The notes below the pieces were generated by a model, which had not been told where the DNA came from, ran no database searches, and saw only the letters and a list, made by a program, of their open reading frames with translations. Below, in pieces: positions 16,001 to 23,529 of a stretch of DNA of 25,830 nucleotides. The DNA comes from a virus. The position numbers were made by a program, and so were the translations under genes. Numbering within the stretch: the first letter of the stretch is position 1; the number at the start of each line of letters is the position of its first letter. The stretch covers positions 1 to 25,830 of IMG/VR virus record IMGVR_UViG_3300035070_001960, one strand, 5' to 3'.

Positions 16001-17715
16001 TCGCCGGGATACTCAAGGAAACTATACTGTCTCACTCCTGTTGAGAGAGATTGAAATTCTACAACATCATTATCTAAAAATGTTTGTGGAGTAGATAGAA
16101 GGATCGTTGACTGATCTGTAACAGAAGTAACTGTAACTGTTGTGTTTACAGGAATACTATTTGATCGTACAACCATCCCTATAGTAATATCTTCCCCAAC
16201 ATTACCATCTAGTGATACTGTTGTTGAATTAAATGTTGCGCCATTTACAGAAGCAGATGATTTTTTAATAATTGATTGTTCCGCTGCATAATTTGTTTTA
16301 TAGATTGGGTAGTAGTAACCGGAAACATCACTATATTTTCTATCAGTTCCTAATATTACATAAGGTTCCTCATTAAAAACTGTACCATCTTCAAGTTGAA
16401 AATTAAACTGTGTTATAAAAGTGTTAGTACCTTCTTCCTGTATAATAATATCACCGTCAGTCTCATCAACTATATTACCATTAACAACAACAACCTCGGC
16501 TTCTGCTTCTTTAACAAGACCAGCTTCTAATTCATTGTCTCTAAAAACTACAAGATCACCTATTTCATAATTGGTTCCCCCATCATCAATTGCAACGCCC
16601 GAAATAGAACCCGTTTCAACATCACCAACGGTCGCTGAAATATCGCCACTACCAACTGCGGCAGATGTATCAAGGTCAATCAGATCGCCCGTTTGGTATA
16701 GTGTCCCATCATTGGAGATTGTAACTGATGAAATTATATCACTAATAGTAAAATTATATTTTACGTCTCTTGTTCCAGAGATACCATATATGTTTTCACC
16801 ACTAATGAAACTTCCAACTACATTTGAAATCTGAAATTCAATATATGAAATACCACCAGAGACAGAAAAGGTTGTTGAATTTTCAACAAGCGCAGTTGCA
16901 TCGCTGTCTGTTCCAGTAATTGATTGACCTATAAGTTCATTTGCGACAACATTACCAACAGAGGAGCAACGAACAACAGTAGGGTTATCCCAATCTGCTG
17001 CTGATGATTTCAACATATATTGATTTGGATAGAACACCTCTGCGTCCTCATCCAGAAGGATTCTCATAAAGAGTTTAGCGGCTTCTTTAGTTCCCTTCCG
17101 TCGATACAACTCACCAATATGTTTTTCTAAATTTCTCTTGTTAATTCCATTTGCAAGATTAGTAGGAATTCCAGCCATAAAGGATTTGCGAAACTCTTCA
17201 ATAAAGTCATAAATGGTATTATCAATGTCAGCATAAGCCAACATCTGTTGAATATTCTGAACAGGATTTGCACGATATCTTGTAACTACACCAGACGCAC
17301 CAGAAGTTCCACCAGTTACAGTTTCACCTGTCTCAAACAATTGTTGTGAGGATATAAATAATCTTGGTGTCGCATTACCGAGGTCTTCAACAAGAACCTT
17401 TGCGGTGGCATAAGACGTGCCGCCAGTAATAATTTCGCCTTCGATAAATTTGCCTGTGGAGCCAGAACCAACTTCTGTGACAATCAAAGTTCCATCTTCA
17501 TTAAGAAGGGCATGATCAGTCTCAAATTCTAGAAGAATGTTGTCAATATTAACTGTTAGTTGTAGTTCACCAGATTCAAGAAACTGGTAATACGATTTTA
17601 AAAATTGAGAAAACTTCGGATGGTCTTCAGCAATGAAGTCAGGCAACTGACCATCAATCTGAGTACTAAGTTTATTCTCTAAAGTTGGGGTCCAAGATAG
17701 GTCAAAAGGAGGCAT
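13030..17715 (-). CDS. gp7: Giant baseplate wedge protein, gp7-like of marine T4-like phages
   Basis: 1561 aa. The N-terminus (IDGQLPDFIAEDHPKFSQF, LKSYYQFLE) and residues 150-225 (NPVQNIQQMLAYADID, FRKSFMAGIPTNL, ELYRRKGTKEAAKLFMRILL) match the large protein that sits between gp6 and gp8 in marine T4-like phages and is annotated as gp7. T4 gp7 is 1032 aa, so this copy is about half as long again. SGATA-type modules lie at residues ~88-148 and ~255-280. From ~residue 770 to the end the chain is a very acidic series of LE(D/S)G-type repeats. Position directly after gp6 and before gp8 supports the wedge role. The start at 17715 is two bases past the gp6 stop with no good Shine-Dalgarno, suggesting translational coupling. 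Confidence 0.75.
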   Translation of the reverse strand: MPPFDLSWTPTLENKLSTQIDGQLPDFIAEDHPKFSQFLKSYYQFLESGELQLTVNIDNILLEFETDHALLNEDGTLIVTEVGSGSTGKFIEGEIITGGTSYATAKVLVEDLGNATPRLFISSQQLFETGETVTGGTSGASGVVTRYRANPVQNIQQMLAYADIDNTIYDFIEEFRKSFMAGIPTNLANGINKRNLEKHIGELYRRKGTKEAAKLFMRILLDEDAEVFYPNQYMLKSSAADWDNPTVVRCSSVGNVVANELIGQSITGTDSDATALVENSTTFSVSGGISYIEFQISNVVGSFISGENIYGISGTRDVKYNFTISDIISSVTISNDGTLYQTGDLIDLDTSAAVGSGDISATVGDVETGSISGVAIDDGGTNYEIGDLVVFRDNELEAGLVKEAEAEVVVVNGNIVDETDGDIIIQEEGTNTFITQFNFQLEDGTVFNEEPYVILGTDRKYSDVSGYYYPIYKTNYAAEQSIIKKSSASVNGATFNSTTVSLDGNVGEDITIGMVVRSNSIPVNTTVTVTSVTDQSTILLSTPQTFLDNDVVEFQSLSTGVRQYSFLEYPGEIFYSPTTLTAVAQSTYNSETYTLYGGNYNHRADHLYGESGNAASYTSGINTEAVLGDRFETELATNTIVIDTNRYDNEGFILESGAGDITKIQVTNSGEGYALLPTVTVRSQYGANTKVYATTTDIGKISSVNVTNPGFNYTEEPTLEFRGNFVVKDITGVFTPGAALTSHTGTVRSFDSATQLLEVSIEDTVGIQGESFGEGSYNEGVLLEDSLATSEYVNENIILDANLVYGENLVAEDGYRLLIDSTSITSGFIDLEDGFGQIIMEHPDDLPAPRQIKFLLEDSLVPPLKSNENAFIVLDSDIEYEDNLVLNATDTLGANSGDKIIPNSTDANGVGDPTNNIVLESGITDSVNEKLLYENDDPFTNLLLDGTNADTLHINEKVLFEDTGIDFSAGTTSISTVDGSATIVHADIAKAKFSLGTSAEKTGTFGGIENLIGEALIRIQDSYYYQDFSYEIQSSSGGSSYLNELKKSIHPAGFNVFSKAITTSFVSAKLQIGEAQEIGESDRSGAIFDAILSTTFFSIFAAPIERRLGFTTEEETVLLLETSIQETSDDQFEIEEELGVGVIRLETPENAYIDFEAIEISYGIDAGESGLLLTEDLDRIVSESAEAISNNLVLDGTEDGHLQTSQGDAGFDIVTEDDLSFELEDSLQDGISFLSGEDSTIIDNLLSEVESDIFVIEGISQYDRDVHVRSSYTTHVDVTLNKTHNTANGLSFLATKTYEGISGDGIALESGSSQLGSRLLLTQTDSSASDLGDHILLESGSDVNINQSVTKDTYTSLGYSTNNFTRDSLVNISNENSFDGIILEGQEIGTFKLEDGSTVTGTFGDDILLEDSTGFGVGEKLRLERTFIALEDSINVGANPFDMAGDTILEPFTIPSDIFVSSRGTISSEDIDNLLIDHSGNTELILESGGNILLESSLDDTGNISGHITLESDDESTGFEFLLEDGTDLDLYDKTTVLEFGFDGILTTFDNVFNNFDIEEV
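13060..15400 (-). repeat. Degenerate LE(D/S)G repeat region of the gp7-like protein
   Basis: The C-terminal half of the protein carries dozens of short motifs such as LLEDSL, IVLESG, LLLDGT, LFEDTG, FELEDS, HILLESG, ILLEDS, FIALEDS, LILESGG and FLLEDGT, spaced roughly 15-35 residues apart. The region is strongly acidic. It looks like a stack of hydrophobic-acidic beta strands with Gly turns. Boundaries are approximate, and the spacing is irregular in places, e.g. near 14300-14850. Confidence 0.7.
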
Positions 17716-17717
17716 GA

Positions 17718-19619
17718 TTAATAACTCGACGGCGTTGCGTAATTAGTTGATGTGACGTAACTCGTTGAACCCCCCGCAGTATTAACTGCAATTGTATCCT
17801 GTCCCCCTGAGACTGACGTATTTACAAGATCAATTTCAACAATCTGATTTCTCTTACCTACAATATCACTGGACGCTGGTATTGCAGTTAACCTTATTCT
17901 TCTTGAGGCATTGCCATCAACACTAGATACAGATGTTATATAAACTGGATTAACTGAAACTAAACCAGTTGTGTAATCTACAGTTCCAGCGAAAGAATCA
18001 TAATAGGTTCTTGCTCCGGTAACCAAATAATAAATGCGGAGGTTGCCTGCGCCATCATCATCAAAGAACATTTCATTTGTGTTGTCTTGTATATAGAAAC
18101 CTGTTGATGAAATGATACCACCTGATGTAGAATTGTGACCAGAGTGGGGATTGTACAAGCTATTTCCAAAATTAACTGTAAAAGAAAAAGAACCTAACGT
18201 ACTTGGGGTATAAAAAACGCCGAGAGTCACCGTAGTGATATTGCTCAATATTGAAGCATCAGTATTATCAACCAAAGAAGTAAACTGAGAATGTCTAAAA
18301 ATAGAGTTGAATACTTTCAAGTAATCAGTATTGTAATTTGTAATAGTAGATTGTACAAGTGTCTCTAACGATTCTCTAGAATTTGTTGTTTGGTTACTAT
18401 CAAATTTAAAATTGACATTAAGGATAACGTTTAGAGTTTCTGCATCTATAACTACAGGAGTAATAGACGCTACAGTGTACGGAGACAAGTCTGTTACTAA
18501 CTGCGCCTTTTGAATTTCATTTAGATTTAGTCCTGTGGTTGACTTAACACTAATGAAAATTTTACCATACTCTGGAACATCAGATACACCAGTAACCGGA
18601 TTAAATGAACCATCCTCACCGCCCCAGACAGAAACCGCTTGAGTGTTTGCGAACAACTGTTTAACATATGTCTTGTAATCTTCTGTTGTAACACATCGGC
18701 CCTGTGATGCATAATCTAACGGTGCGTTGTACTTGATAGATTCAATACTCTCTGGTTCTGATCCACCAGCAGAAATTGAAACAGTAACAACATTAACACT
18801 ATTGACCGTATCGATTGCAGAAGATGAAGTAAACGCACTTGCACCGTTAGCTGCGCCCTTATTAGTCACAACATATTGCATGATAATAATATTACCATCT
18901 TCTATCGCAGAACCCAGAATACCGTCACCAAAATAAATTTCATACTGACCATCCTCAACCTCTTGAATAAAATATACATTCGATGTAGAGGTTAGTCCAG
19001 AAATATCTGTTGCTTGAGTAAAGGTTGTCTGTGTGGTATCCGTTGCAGAGTTTTGAACCACAACCGAAAGGGTTGTTGTATCTGCACGATCATCATTGAT
19101 TAGAAACCTCTGTTCAACATTCTGAGTGTCAGCAACGTATCGACTTGAAACATAACTTCCCTCATAAATTCTAACATCATTAAAGGCAATTGTCGAACCA
19201 CTGTTAGATGAAGTTACATCAGATATAGTTACAAACTGATAAGATTCATCTCCAACACTAGCACTGAACACTGTTCCTGCTGGCATCGTTGCACTTGCAT
19301 TCGTTGTGTTAAGAAAAATGTCAACAACCGCATTAGATGCTGTTGCAGAACGAGTGGTGTATCCCAAGGTCTTCGCATGAGAAACTACACTTGACCTCAG
19401 TTGAGAAGAGTCAAGGAACATTTCATTTGCAAGCATATTTGCATTGAAACCAAGGTAGTGCGTATTGTATGCAAGCACATCTAAAAGAGCAGATAGACCA
19501 GAACCTTCGAAGTCATAGTCCTTGAACTCTGTCTGATTTCGCATAAAAAGTTTTAGGTTATCCTTAACCTCATCAAAATCAAATTCTGTTACACTGAGTC
19601 GTTGTCTGTTTGCTGCCAT
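17718..19619 (-). CDS. gp6: Baseplate wedge subunit gp6 (baseplate J family)
   Basis: 633 aa, close to the 660 aa of T4 gp6. The N-terminus (FDEVKDNLKLFMRNQTEFKD, GSGLSALLDVLAYNTHYLGF, NANMLANEMFLDSSQLRSSV, HAKTLGYTTRSATAS) is the clear gp6 signature. The later VEDGQYEIYFGDGILGSAIE and SIESIKYNAPLDYASQGRCV followed by TTEDYK are baseplate J-type motifs. In T4, gp6 dimers form the continuous ring of the inner baseplate and are the conserved core of the wedge with gp25 and gp53. It starts at ATG 19619 in a TAATG overlap with the gp25 stop, so the two are translationally coupled. Directly downstream is the gp7-like gene. Confidence 0.93.
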   Translation of the reverse strand: MAANRQRLSVTEFDFDEVKDNLKLFMRNQTEFKDYDFEGSGLSALLDVLAYNTHYLGFNANMLANEMFLDSSQLRSSVVSHAKTLGYTTRSATASNAVVDIFLNTTNASATMPAGTVFSASVGDESYQFVTISDVTSSNSGSTIAFNDVRIYEGSYVSSRYVADTQNVEQRFLINDDRADTTTLSVVVQNSATDTTQTTFTQATDISGLTSTSNVYFIQEVEDGQYEIYFGDGILGSAIEDGNIIIMQYVVTNKGAANGASAFTSSSAIDTVNSVNVVTVSISAGGSEPESIESIKYNAPLDYASQGRCVTTEDYKTYVKQLFANTQAVSVWGGEDGSFNPVTGVSDVPEYGKIFISVKSTTGLNLNEIQKAQLVTDLSPYTVASITPVVIDAETLNVILNVNFKFDSNQTTNSRESLETLVQSTITNYNTDYLKVFNSIFRHSQFTSLVDNTDASILSNITTVTLGVFYTPSTLGSFSFTVNFGNSLYNPHSGHNSTSGGIISSTGFYIQDNTNEMFFDDDGAGNLRIYYLVTGARTYYDSFAGTVDYTTGLVSVNPVYITSVSSVDGNASRRIRLTAIPASSDIVGKRNQIVEIDLVNTSVSGGQDTIAVNTAGGSTSYVTSTNYATPSSY

Positions 19620-20056
19620 TATCGTAATCTCTCTAATAGAACTTCCATGTTGACAAGTTCTGTGGGTGCGTTGACAACATAAAACTCAATTGTAACATTG
19701 TATGCATTGTTATCAAGATTAGGTATGGCTCTAACTCCAACGAGTCTAGCCCTTGGTTCAAAGTTTTCAATCACCTCTTCTATCTTCATGGTAAGAACAT
19801 ATGCGGTGATAGGAGTCATAGGCTCAAATAGAATATCTCTCACACCAGAACCAATTTCGGGATGAAAGGGTTTCTCATAGAAGTTAGTTAGAACAAGATT
19901 TCTGACAGATCGTTTGACGGCCGTAAAATCTGTTACCTTGTTGATATCGTTTGTTCCCGACTTAGGACCAAAAAACAAATCTATATCGGAATACAGTTGA
20001 GCAGCTCGTTCTTGTCCCTGATATGTACCGTCAGTGTATGCGTCTTTAGCGCCCAT
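19619..20056 (-). CDS. gp25: Baseplate wedge subunit gp25 (GPW/gp25 family)
   Basis: 145 aa, against 132 in T4. YSDIDLFFGPKSGTNDI, VKRSVRNLVLTNFYEKPFHP, EIGSGVRDILFEPMTPITA and the IEEVIENFEPRARLVGVRAI segment are the family hallmarks; the Glu in the EIGSG/ILFEP region and the EPR motif are conserved. gp25 binds gp6 and gp53 in the wedge and the sheath initiates at it. ATG 20056 has GAGGA at 20063-20067 and a late promoter box at 20076-20083. The stop overlaps the gp6 start by one base. Confidence 0.95.
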   Translation of the reverse strand: MGAKDAYTDGTYQGQERAAQLYSDIDLFFGPKSGTNDINKVTDFTAVKRSVRNLVLTNFYEKPFHPEIGSGVRDILFEPMTPITAYVLTMKIEEVIENFEPRARLVGVRAIPNLDNNAYNVTIEFYVVNAPTELVNMEVLLERLR

Positions 20057-20075
20057 GAGTATTCCTCTTTATTAT

Positions 20076-20083
20076 TATTTATA
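20076..20083 (-). promoter_or_regulatory. T4-type late promoter box upstream of gp25
   Basis: Exact TATAAATA on the minus strand, 19 bases before the gp25 ATG, overlapping the stop of the 94-aa gene. It would give a short leader carrying the GAGGA ribosome binding site. Confidence 0.8.
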
Positions 20084-20363
20084 CATTTTCTGATGTATTA
20101 TGTTTCATAATAAACTTATTATTAAACTTCCAAACGTCTTTTGCATTGACTCGAAGAAATCGTTTGTTTGTCTCATTTGTATTTGGGTTAGGAATAGTCA
20201 CCATGACATTCTTACCCCTCTTAAAAGCATCAATCTGATTATTCAACCGTGCAAGATCATTCTGCATGTAATCTCTACGAAGTGCTTTACTCACATCTTT
20301 GCTTACGTTGTTGCGTTCGCCTTTCGAAACTTGTGTGTCCCTCGATTTCTTTCTCTTTGCCAT
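20079..20363 (-). CDS. 94-aa basic protein, function unknown
   Basis: The first ~35 residues are Lys/Arg-rich (start MAKRKKSRDTQVSKGER, then SKALRRDYMQNDLARLNNQI). The second half carries the motif VTIPNPNTNETNKRFLRVNA. I have a weak recollection of similar 'NPN-ETN' proteins beside gp25 in cyanophages but cannot name a function. No membrane segment or signal peptide. ATG 20363 follows a strong GAGGAG box, and a near-consensus late box lies at 20389-20396. The setting between the 439-aa protein and gp25 suggests a late, structure- or assembly-related role. Confidence 0.75.
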   Translation of the reverse strand: MAKRKKSRDTQVSKGERNNVSKDVSKALRRDYMQNDLARLNNQIDAFKRGKNVMVTIPNPNTNETNKRFLRVNAKDVWKFNNKFIMKHNTSENV

Positions 20364-20388
20364 AATATAACTCCTCTATATGTGTTTG

Positions 20389-20396
20389 TATTTATG
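20389..20396 (-). promoter_or_regulatory. Possible late promoter box upstream of the 94-aa gene
   Basis: CATAAATA on the minus strand, one mismatch from TATAAATA, 25 bases before ATG 20363. It overlaps the last codons of the 439-aa gene. The position fits, but the mismatch lowers confidence. Confidence 0.45.
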
Positions 20397-21711
20397 TCTT
20401 TACGTCAGGATCATAATTGATAAGATAACTATAACTAATCACCAAAGCATACCCTTTGAACCTTTTGTTTTCTGTTCTGCCGGTTTTCAATCCTCCATTT
20501 CGATTTCTATAGAAACTAATGCCAGATTGAGCGTGTATACGCTCCTTAATAACACCACCTTCAGGGCCCGGCAATCTGTATGCTGCTACAGCTTTAACAT
20601 TGCCGGGGTGATTTGATTTGGGTATAGCATCTGGCATTAAAATTCTAACACTACCATCCAGACCAATAACTGGTGAGAACCCACCAGCATCCAAACCCCC
20701 ATCTACAATTGTTATCATATGTGGTCCATACCTACTTTCATAGTATGGTGGTTTTTTTTCTTTTCTCCATTGGTTGTAAGTATCTCTCACAAGACTAGCT
20801 TCAACCTCAGTTCCCAATTGAATTAAATCACTTTCTGGTTCTACAAGAATACCAAGAGAATAAATCTGTTCTTCTGTCGGATGAATTAGTACACGCCGAA
20901 CACTAGAAGGATGATGTTTTAAATTTTTGATTATTAATGAATCACCAGAAATTTCTAATTGATCAATTTTTAACTTTTCTGTTTTAGTATCATATTTACG
21001 CACAAAACCAGTTGACTTTGGAGATGCAACATTGGATTGTGTATTGTCTGTTGTCACCGTCACAACAGTTTGTTTAACAGATATTTTCTTTGTTTCTGTT
21101 GCAACAACATATGAACCCCTATCTTCTGTTGGTGGAGTTTTAGTAACCACATAAGATTCCGTCTTTGTTTTTATCTCTTCAACCTTTGTCTCTACAGCAG
21201 GGTTCTGTTTTACCACAGATGAAACTTCAGTTACGGCAGGAACAGATGCTTGTTTTGGCGCAATAGGTTTTTGCACTGCTGGTTCAGTACTCCCTGCCTC
21301 TTTCTCAAGATTAGGAACGAGAGCACAAACATCACCACCCCCTAGTATTGATTTAGTTGCATCACTAACAAGACTATCTAACTCTAAACCGGCCGCCTTG
21401 ATGTCATCTCCAAACTCTGTTTTAATTTTTGCAAGAGCAGAAATAAAAGATGGAGTGCCGGGTATCTGTGAGGCAAGCCCTGCTATCTCTGCCTGCAAGT
21501 TTAGTTTTGGTAGAGTTGGTATCTCAATTGATTGAAGTTTATCCTTCAGACCCGCAAGTTCATTCTGAGCTTCTCCAAACGCAGCTGCAGCAGTAGATGC
21601 AGCTTCATCAAGTTTTGCCTTTGCGTCTGCTTTCGCATCAGCAAGTTTAGATAGGACATCATTCAGTTCTGGACTAGCACCACATATATTTGGAATTGAA
21701 AAATCAACCAT
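20392..21711 (-). CDS. 439-aa putative virion protein next to gp5
   Basis: N-terminal ~150 residues: SIPNICGASPELNDVLSKL, an Ala/Lys-rich helical stretch, IPTLPKLNLQAEIAGLASQI and GGGDVCALVPNLE. This resembles N-terminal regions I recall in structural proteins downstream of gp5 in marine T4-like phages. Residues ~150-235 are a Thr/Val/Lys/Pro-rich low-complexity linker. The C-terminal ~200 residues form a globular domain with SSVRRVLIHPTEEQIYSLG, RYGPHMITIVDGGLDAGGF and NVKAVAAYRLPGPEGGVI, which I do not recognise. The AGGAG at 21718-21722 uses the TAG stop of gp5 as its first bases, so expression is tied to gp5. A hub- or spike-associated role is inferred from position only. Confidence 0.75.
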   Translation of the reverse strand: MVDFSIPNICGASPELNDVLSKLADAKADAKAKLDEAASTAAAAFGEAQNELAGLKDKLQSIEIPTLPKLNLQAEIAGLASQIPGTPSFISALAKIKTEFGDDIKAAGLELDSLVSDATKSILGGGDVCALVPNLEKEAGSTEPAVQKPIAPKQASVPAVTEVSSVVKQNPAVETKVEEIKTKTESYVVTKTPPTEDRGSYVVATETKKISVKQTVVTVTTDNTQSNVASPKSTGFVRKYDTKTEKLKIDQLEISGDSLIIKNLKHHPSSVRRVLIHPTEEQIYSLGILVEPESDLIQLGTEVEASLVRDTYNQWRKEKKPPYYESRYGPHMITIVDGGLDAGGFSPVIGLDGSVRILMPDAIPKSNHPGNVKAVAAYRLPGPEGGVIKERIHAQSGISFYRNRNGGLKTGRTENKRFKGYALVISYSYLINYDPDVKT

Positions 21712-21720
21712 TCTAATCTC

Positions 21721-23334
21721 CTACAAATTATTCACAGTTGTTTCGGTAACATCTACGACACTTGTTCTTGTGGGCGAATCTGTTTGAGTATGGTTAACAC
21801 CAGCAGCAACATAGAGATATGTATCTTTACCAACGTGTTTATAATAGTCAGCATCGTAACGGACATGTGCATCACCGTTATAATCAATAGTGTGTATCCC
21901 TGCAATACTATGTGTATGAGTTCCACCAGTTGTTCTTGTGGTGTTTGATGCAACAATCTCACTCAGTGTACTCTCAGAGTTTATTGTCATTGCAGATGCA
22001 GACTTCATGTTCAGTGTGCTACCAGATTTAATAGAGACAATCCCCGATATGGTTGACTGAGATATATCGGTTTTTGCAAGCACGGTATAGTTAGAACCCG
22101 TTGATATATAAATACCATCGCCACCAGCGTTTGAACCCATCTTCTTACCCGTAACATCTAAATCATATCCACCACCAACAATTTGAATTTTAGATTTCTC
22201 AAAGGTGACAACCGAATCACCACCGACTCTACCTTTGATATCATCGTTGATATTGAAAGAATGATTACCGATAATCTCTTCTTCACGATTACCACCCGGC
22301 CCTCTTGGATGTGCATCGTTTGCAGCACCTACCTTGACACGATGGTTCTTGTGAATCTTCTGAACGAAGTCTCCTTCAATCTCCTGTATGTAGTCACCCT
22401 TGATGAGCTCTCTTACTGAACCCTCAACTGTGATATTCTGTGAACCCTTGATAACGATGTTCTCGCTACCAATCACAATCTCGTAGTTATCTCCAATAAT
22501 TTTGGTGACAACAGAGCCATCGGGGTGAATCTCTTCAAATGTTCCTGCCATGTGCTGGCGAAACATTCTTTCTGCGCCGGGGCTATCATCAACTTCCGTA
22601 ATGTGACCAGACTCAGATTCAAATACATGGTTGTAGGGATAGACACCAGAAATGTATGGGTTTGCATCTGCAATAATACCTTTAGGGTGTGGCTCTTCCC
22701 AAAACCCCCGTTTTTCATCTTCTTTTAATTCATCGCTGACGGTTTTTATGTTTGGTTTGGTTGCAGTAGGAATACCTGTTGCTTCCCCCTCATCATCATC
22801 AGTATCAGGATCGCCACGCAACCGTTCTAATCTGCGTTGAATAAGTGAGTTATGATCCTCGGAGTTTGCACCTCTAGCTAAACGATTGGTATCAGGTTCA
22901 CCAATATCGTGACCGCTATGTTCTATAACGCCGGGGTAAGGACCATAACTAGGATCAAATCCATATTCAGTTTGTGAAGAATCATTACTACGGGGATCAT
23001 TAAATCCTGATGATGCATTAGCATCTTCATTTGGAATACCCGGCAATGTACCCATAATGACAGGTTGCTGTGCTTCAGTATCTCTAAAGAATCCAACAAC
23101 CCACGAACCCTCTGTTATAAAAGAAGGTGTGTGACCTAATCCCTGCATAGAAGGATCAGTTACGGGATGCATCACATGGGCCCACGGGAGATCAATAGTC
23201 TTAACCTGAGTCAAGTCATCACTGTGCCGTCCGAGAACACGAACACGAACCCTACCCAACTGAGCAGGATCGTTCCTGTCTTCAACCACACCAACGAACC
23301 AACTGAAACCGTCTTTACCCATGAAATCTAGCAT
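21721..23334 (-). CDS. gp5: Baseplate hub/central spike gp5-like, lacking the lysozyme domain
   Basis: 537 aa, against 575 in T4. Residues ~10-105 are the gp5 OB fold (WFVGVVEDRNDPAQLGRVRV, DLPWAHVMHP, GSWVVGFFRDTEAQQPVIMG). Where T4 gp5 has its lysozyme (about 174-342) there is only an Asp/Glu/Gly-rich linker. From ~residue 230 a gp5 C-terminal-type beta-helix follows (YPYNHVFESESGHITEVDDS, EIHPDGSVVTKIIGDNYEIV, ENIVIKGSQNITVEG). Near the end is GGTHTHSIAGIH (from residue 470), an HxH pattern as in metal-binding spike tips. Trimeric membrane-puncturing needle. ATG 23334 has no Shine-Dalgarno, and a late promoter ends only five bases upstream; Met5 at 23322 is an alternative start, also without one. 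Confidence 0.9.
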   Translation of the reverse strand: MLDFMGKDGFSWFVGVVEDRNDPAQLGRVRVRVLGRHSDDLTQVKTIDLPWAHVMHPVTDPSMQGLGHTPSFITEGSWVVGFFRDTEAQQPVIMGTLPGIPNEDANASSGFNDPRSNDSSQTEYGFDPSYGPYPGVIEHSGHDIGEPDTNRLARGANSEDHNSLIQRRLERLRGDPDTDDDEGEATGIPTATKPNIKTVSDELKEDEKRGFWEEPHPKGIIADANPYISGVYPYNHVFESESGHITEVDDSPGAERMFRQHMAGTFEEIHPDGSVVTKIIGDNYEIVIGSENIVIKGSQNITVEGSVRELIKGDYIQEIEGDFVQKIHKNHRVKVGAANDAHPRGPGGNREEEIIGNHSFNINDDIKGRVGGDSVVTFEKSKIQIVGGGYDLDVTGKKMGSNAGGDGIYISTGSNYTVLAKTDISQSTISGIVSIKSGSTLNMKSASAMTINSESTLSEIVASNTTRTTGGTHTHSIAGIHTIDYNGDAHVRYDADYYKHVGKDTYLYVAAGVNHTQTDSPTRTSVVDVTETTVNNL

Positions 23335-23339
23335 GGGAC

Positions 23340-23347
23340 TATTTATA
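23340..23347 (-). promoter_or_regulatory. T4-type late promoter box abutting the gp5 start
   Basis: Exact TATAAATA on the minus strand, with five bases between the box and ATG 23334. By analogy with T4 late promoters, where transcription starts a few bases past the box, +1 would fall at or next to the A of the ATG. Confidence 0.78.
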
Positions 23348-23352
23348 ATAGT

Positions 23353-23529
23353 TTAGTGAAGGTCTGGATCACGCCCCATGCGTTTTTCAACATGTGACCA
23401 GTTGTATTCCTCTATGTCATAAAGGATATCTGGATTGTTTTGTCTTAATATTTCAACACAAGTCAAGGCTTCTTCTTGATCCATGTTATCAGCAATTACT
23501 TCTTTTGAAAAGACTCTGTACTTAATCAT
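23353..23529 (-). CDS. 58-aa acidic protein, function unknown
   Basis: Encodes MIKYRVFSKEVIADNMDQEE, then ALTCVEILRQNNPDILYDIE and EYNWSHVEKRMGRDPDLH, with TAA at 23353-23355. The ATG overlaps the TGA of the upstream oxygenase-like gene as ATGA, and AGGAG lies six bases upstream (23536-23540), so translation is well supported. Pattern: a beta strand, a helix, a second strand and a C-terminal Asp/His-rich tail, suggesting a small compact regulator-like fold. No function assigned. It is the last gene before the gp5 late promoter. Confidence 0.8.
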   Translation of the reverse strand: MIKYRVFSKEVIADNMDQEEALTCVEILRQNNPDILYDIEEYNWSHVEKRMGRDPDLH

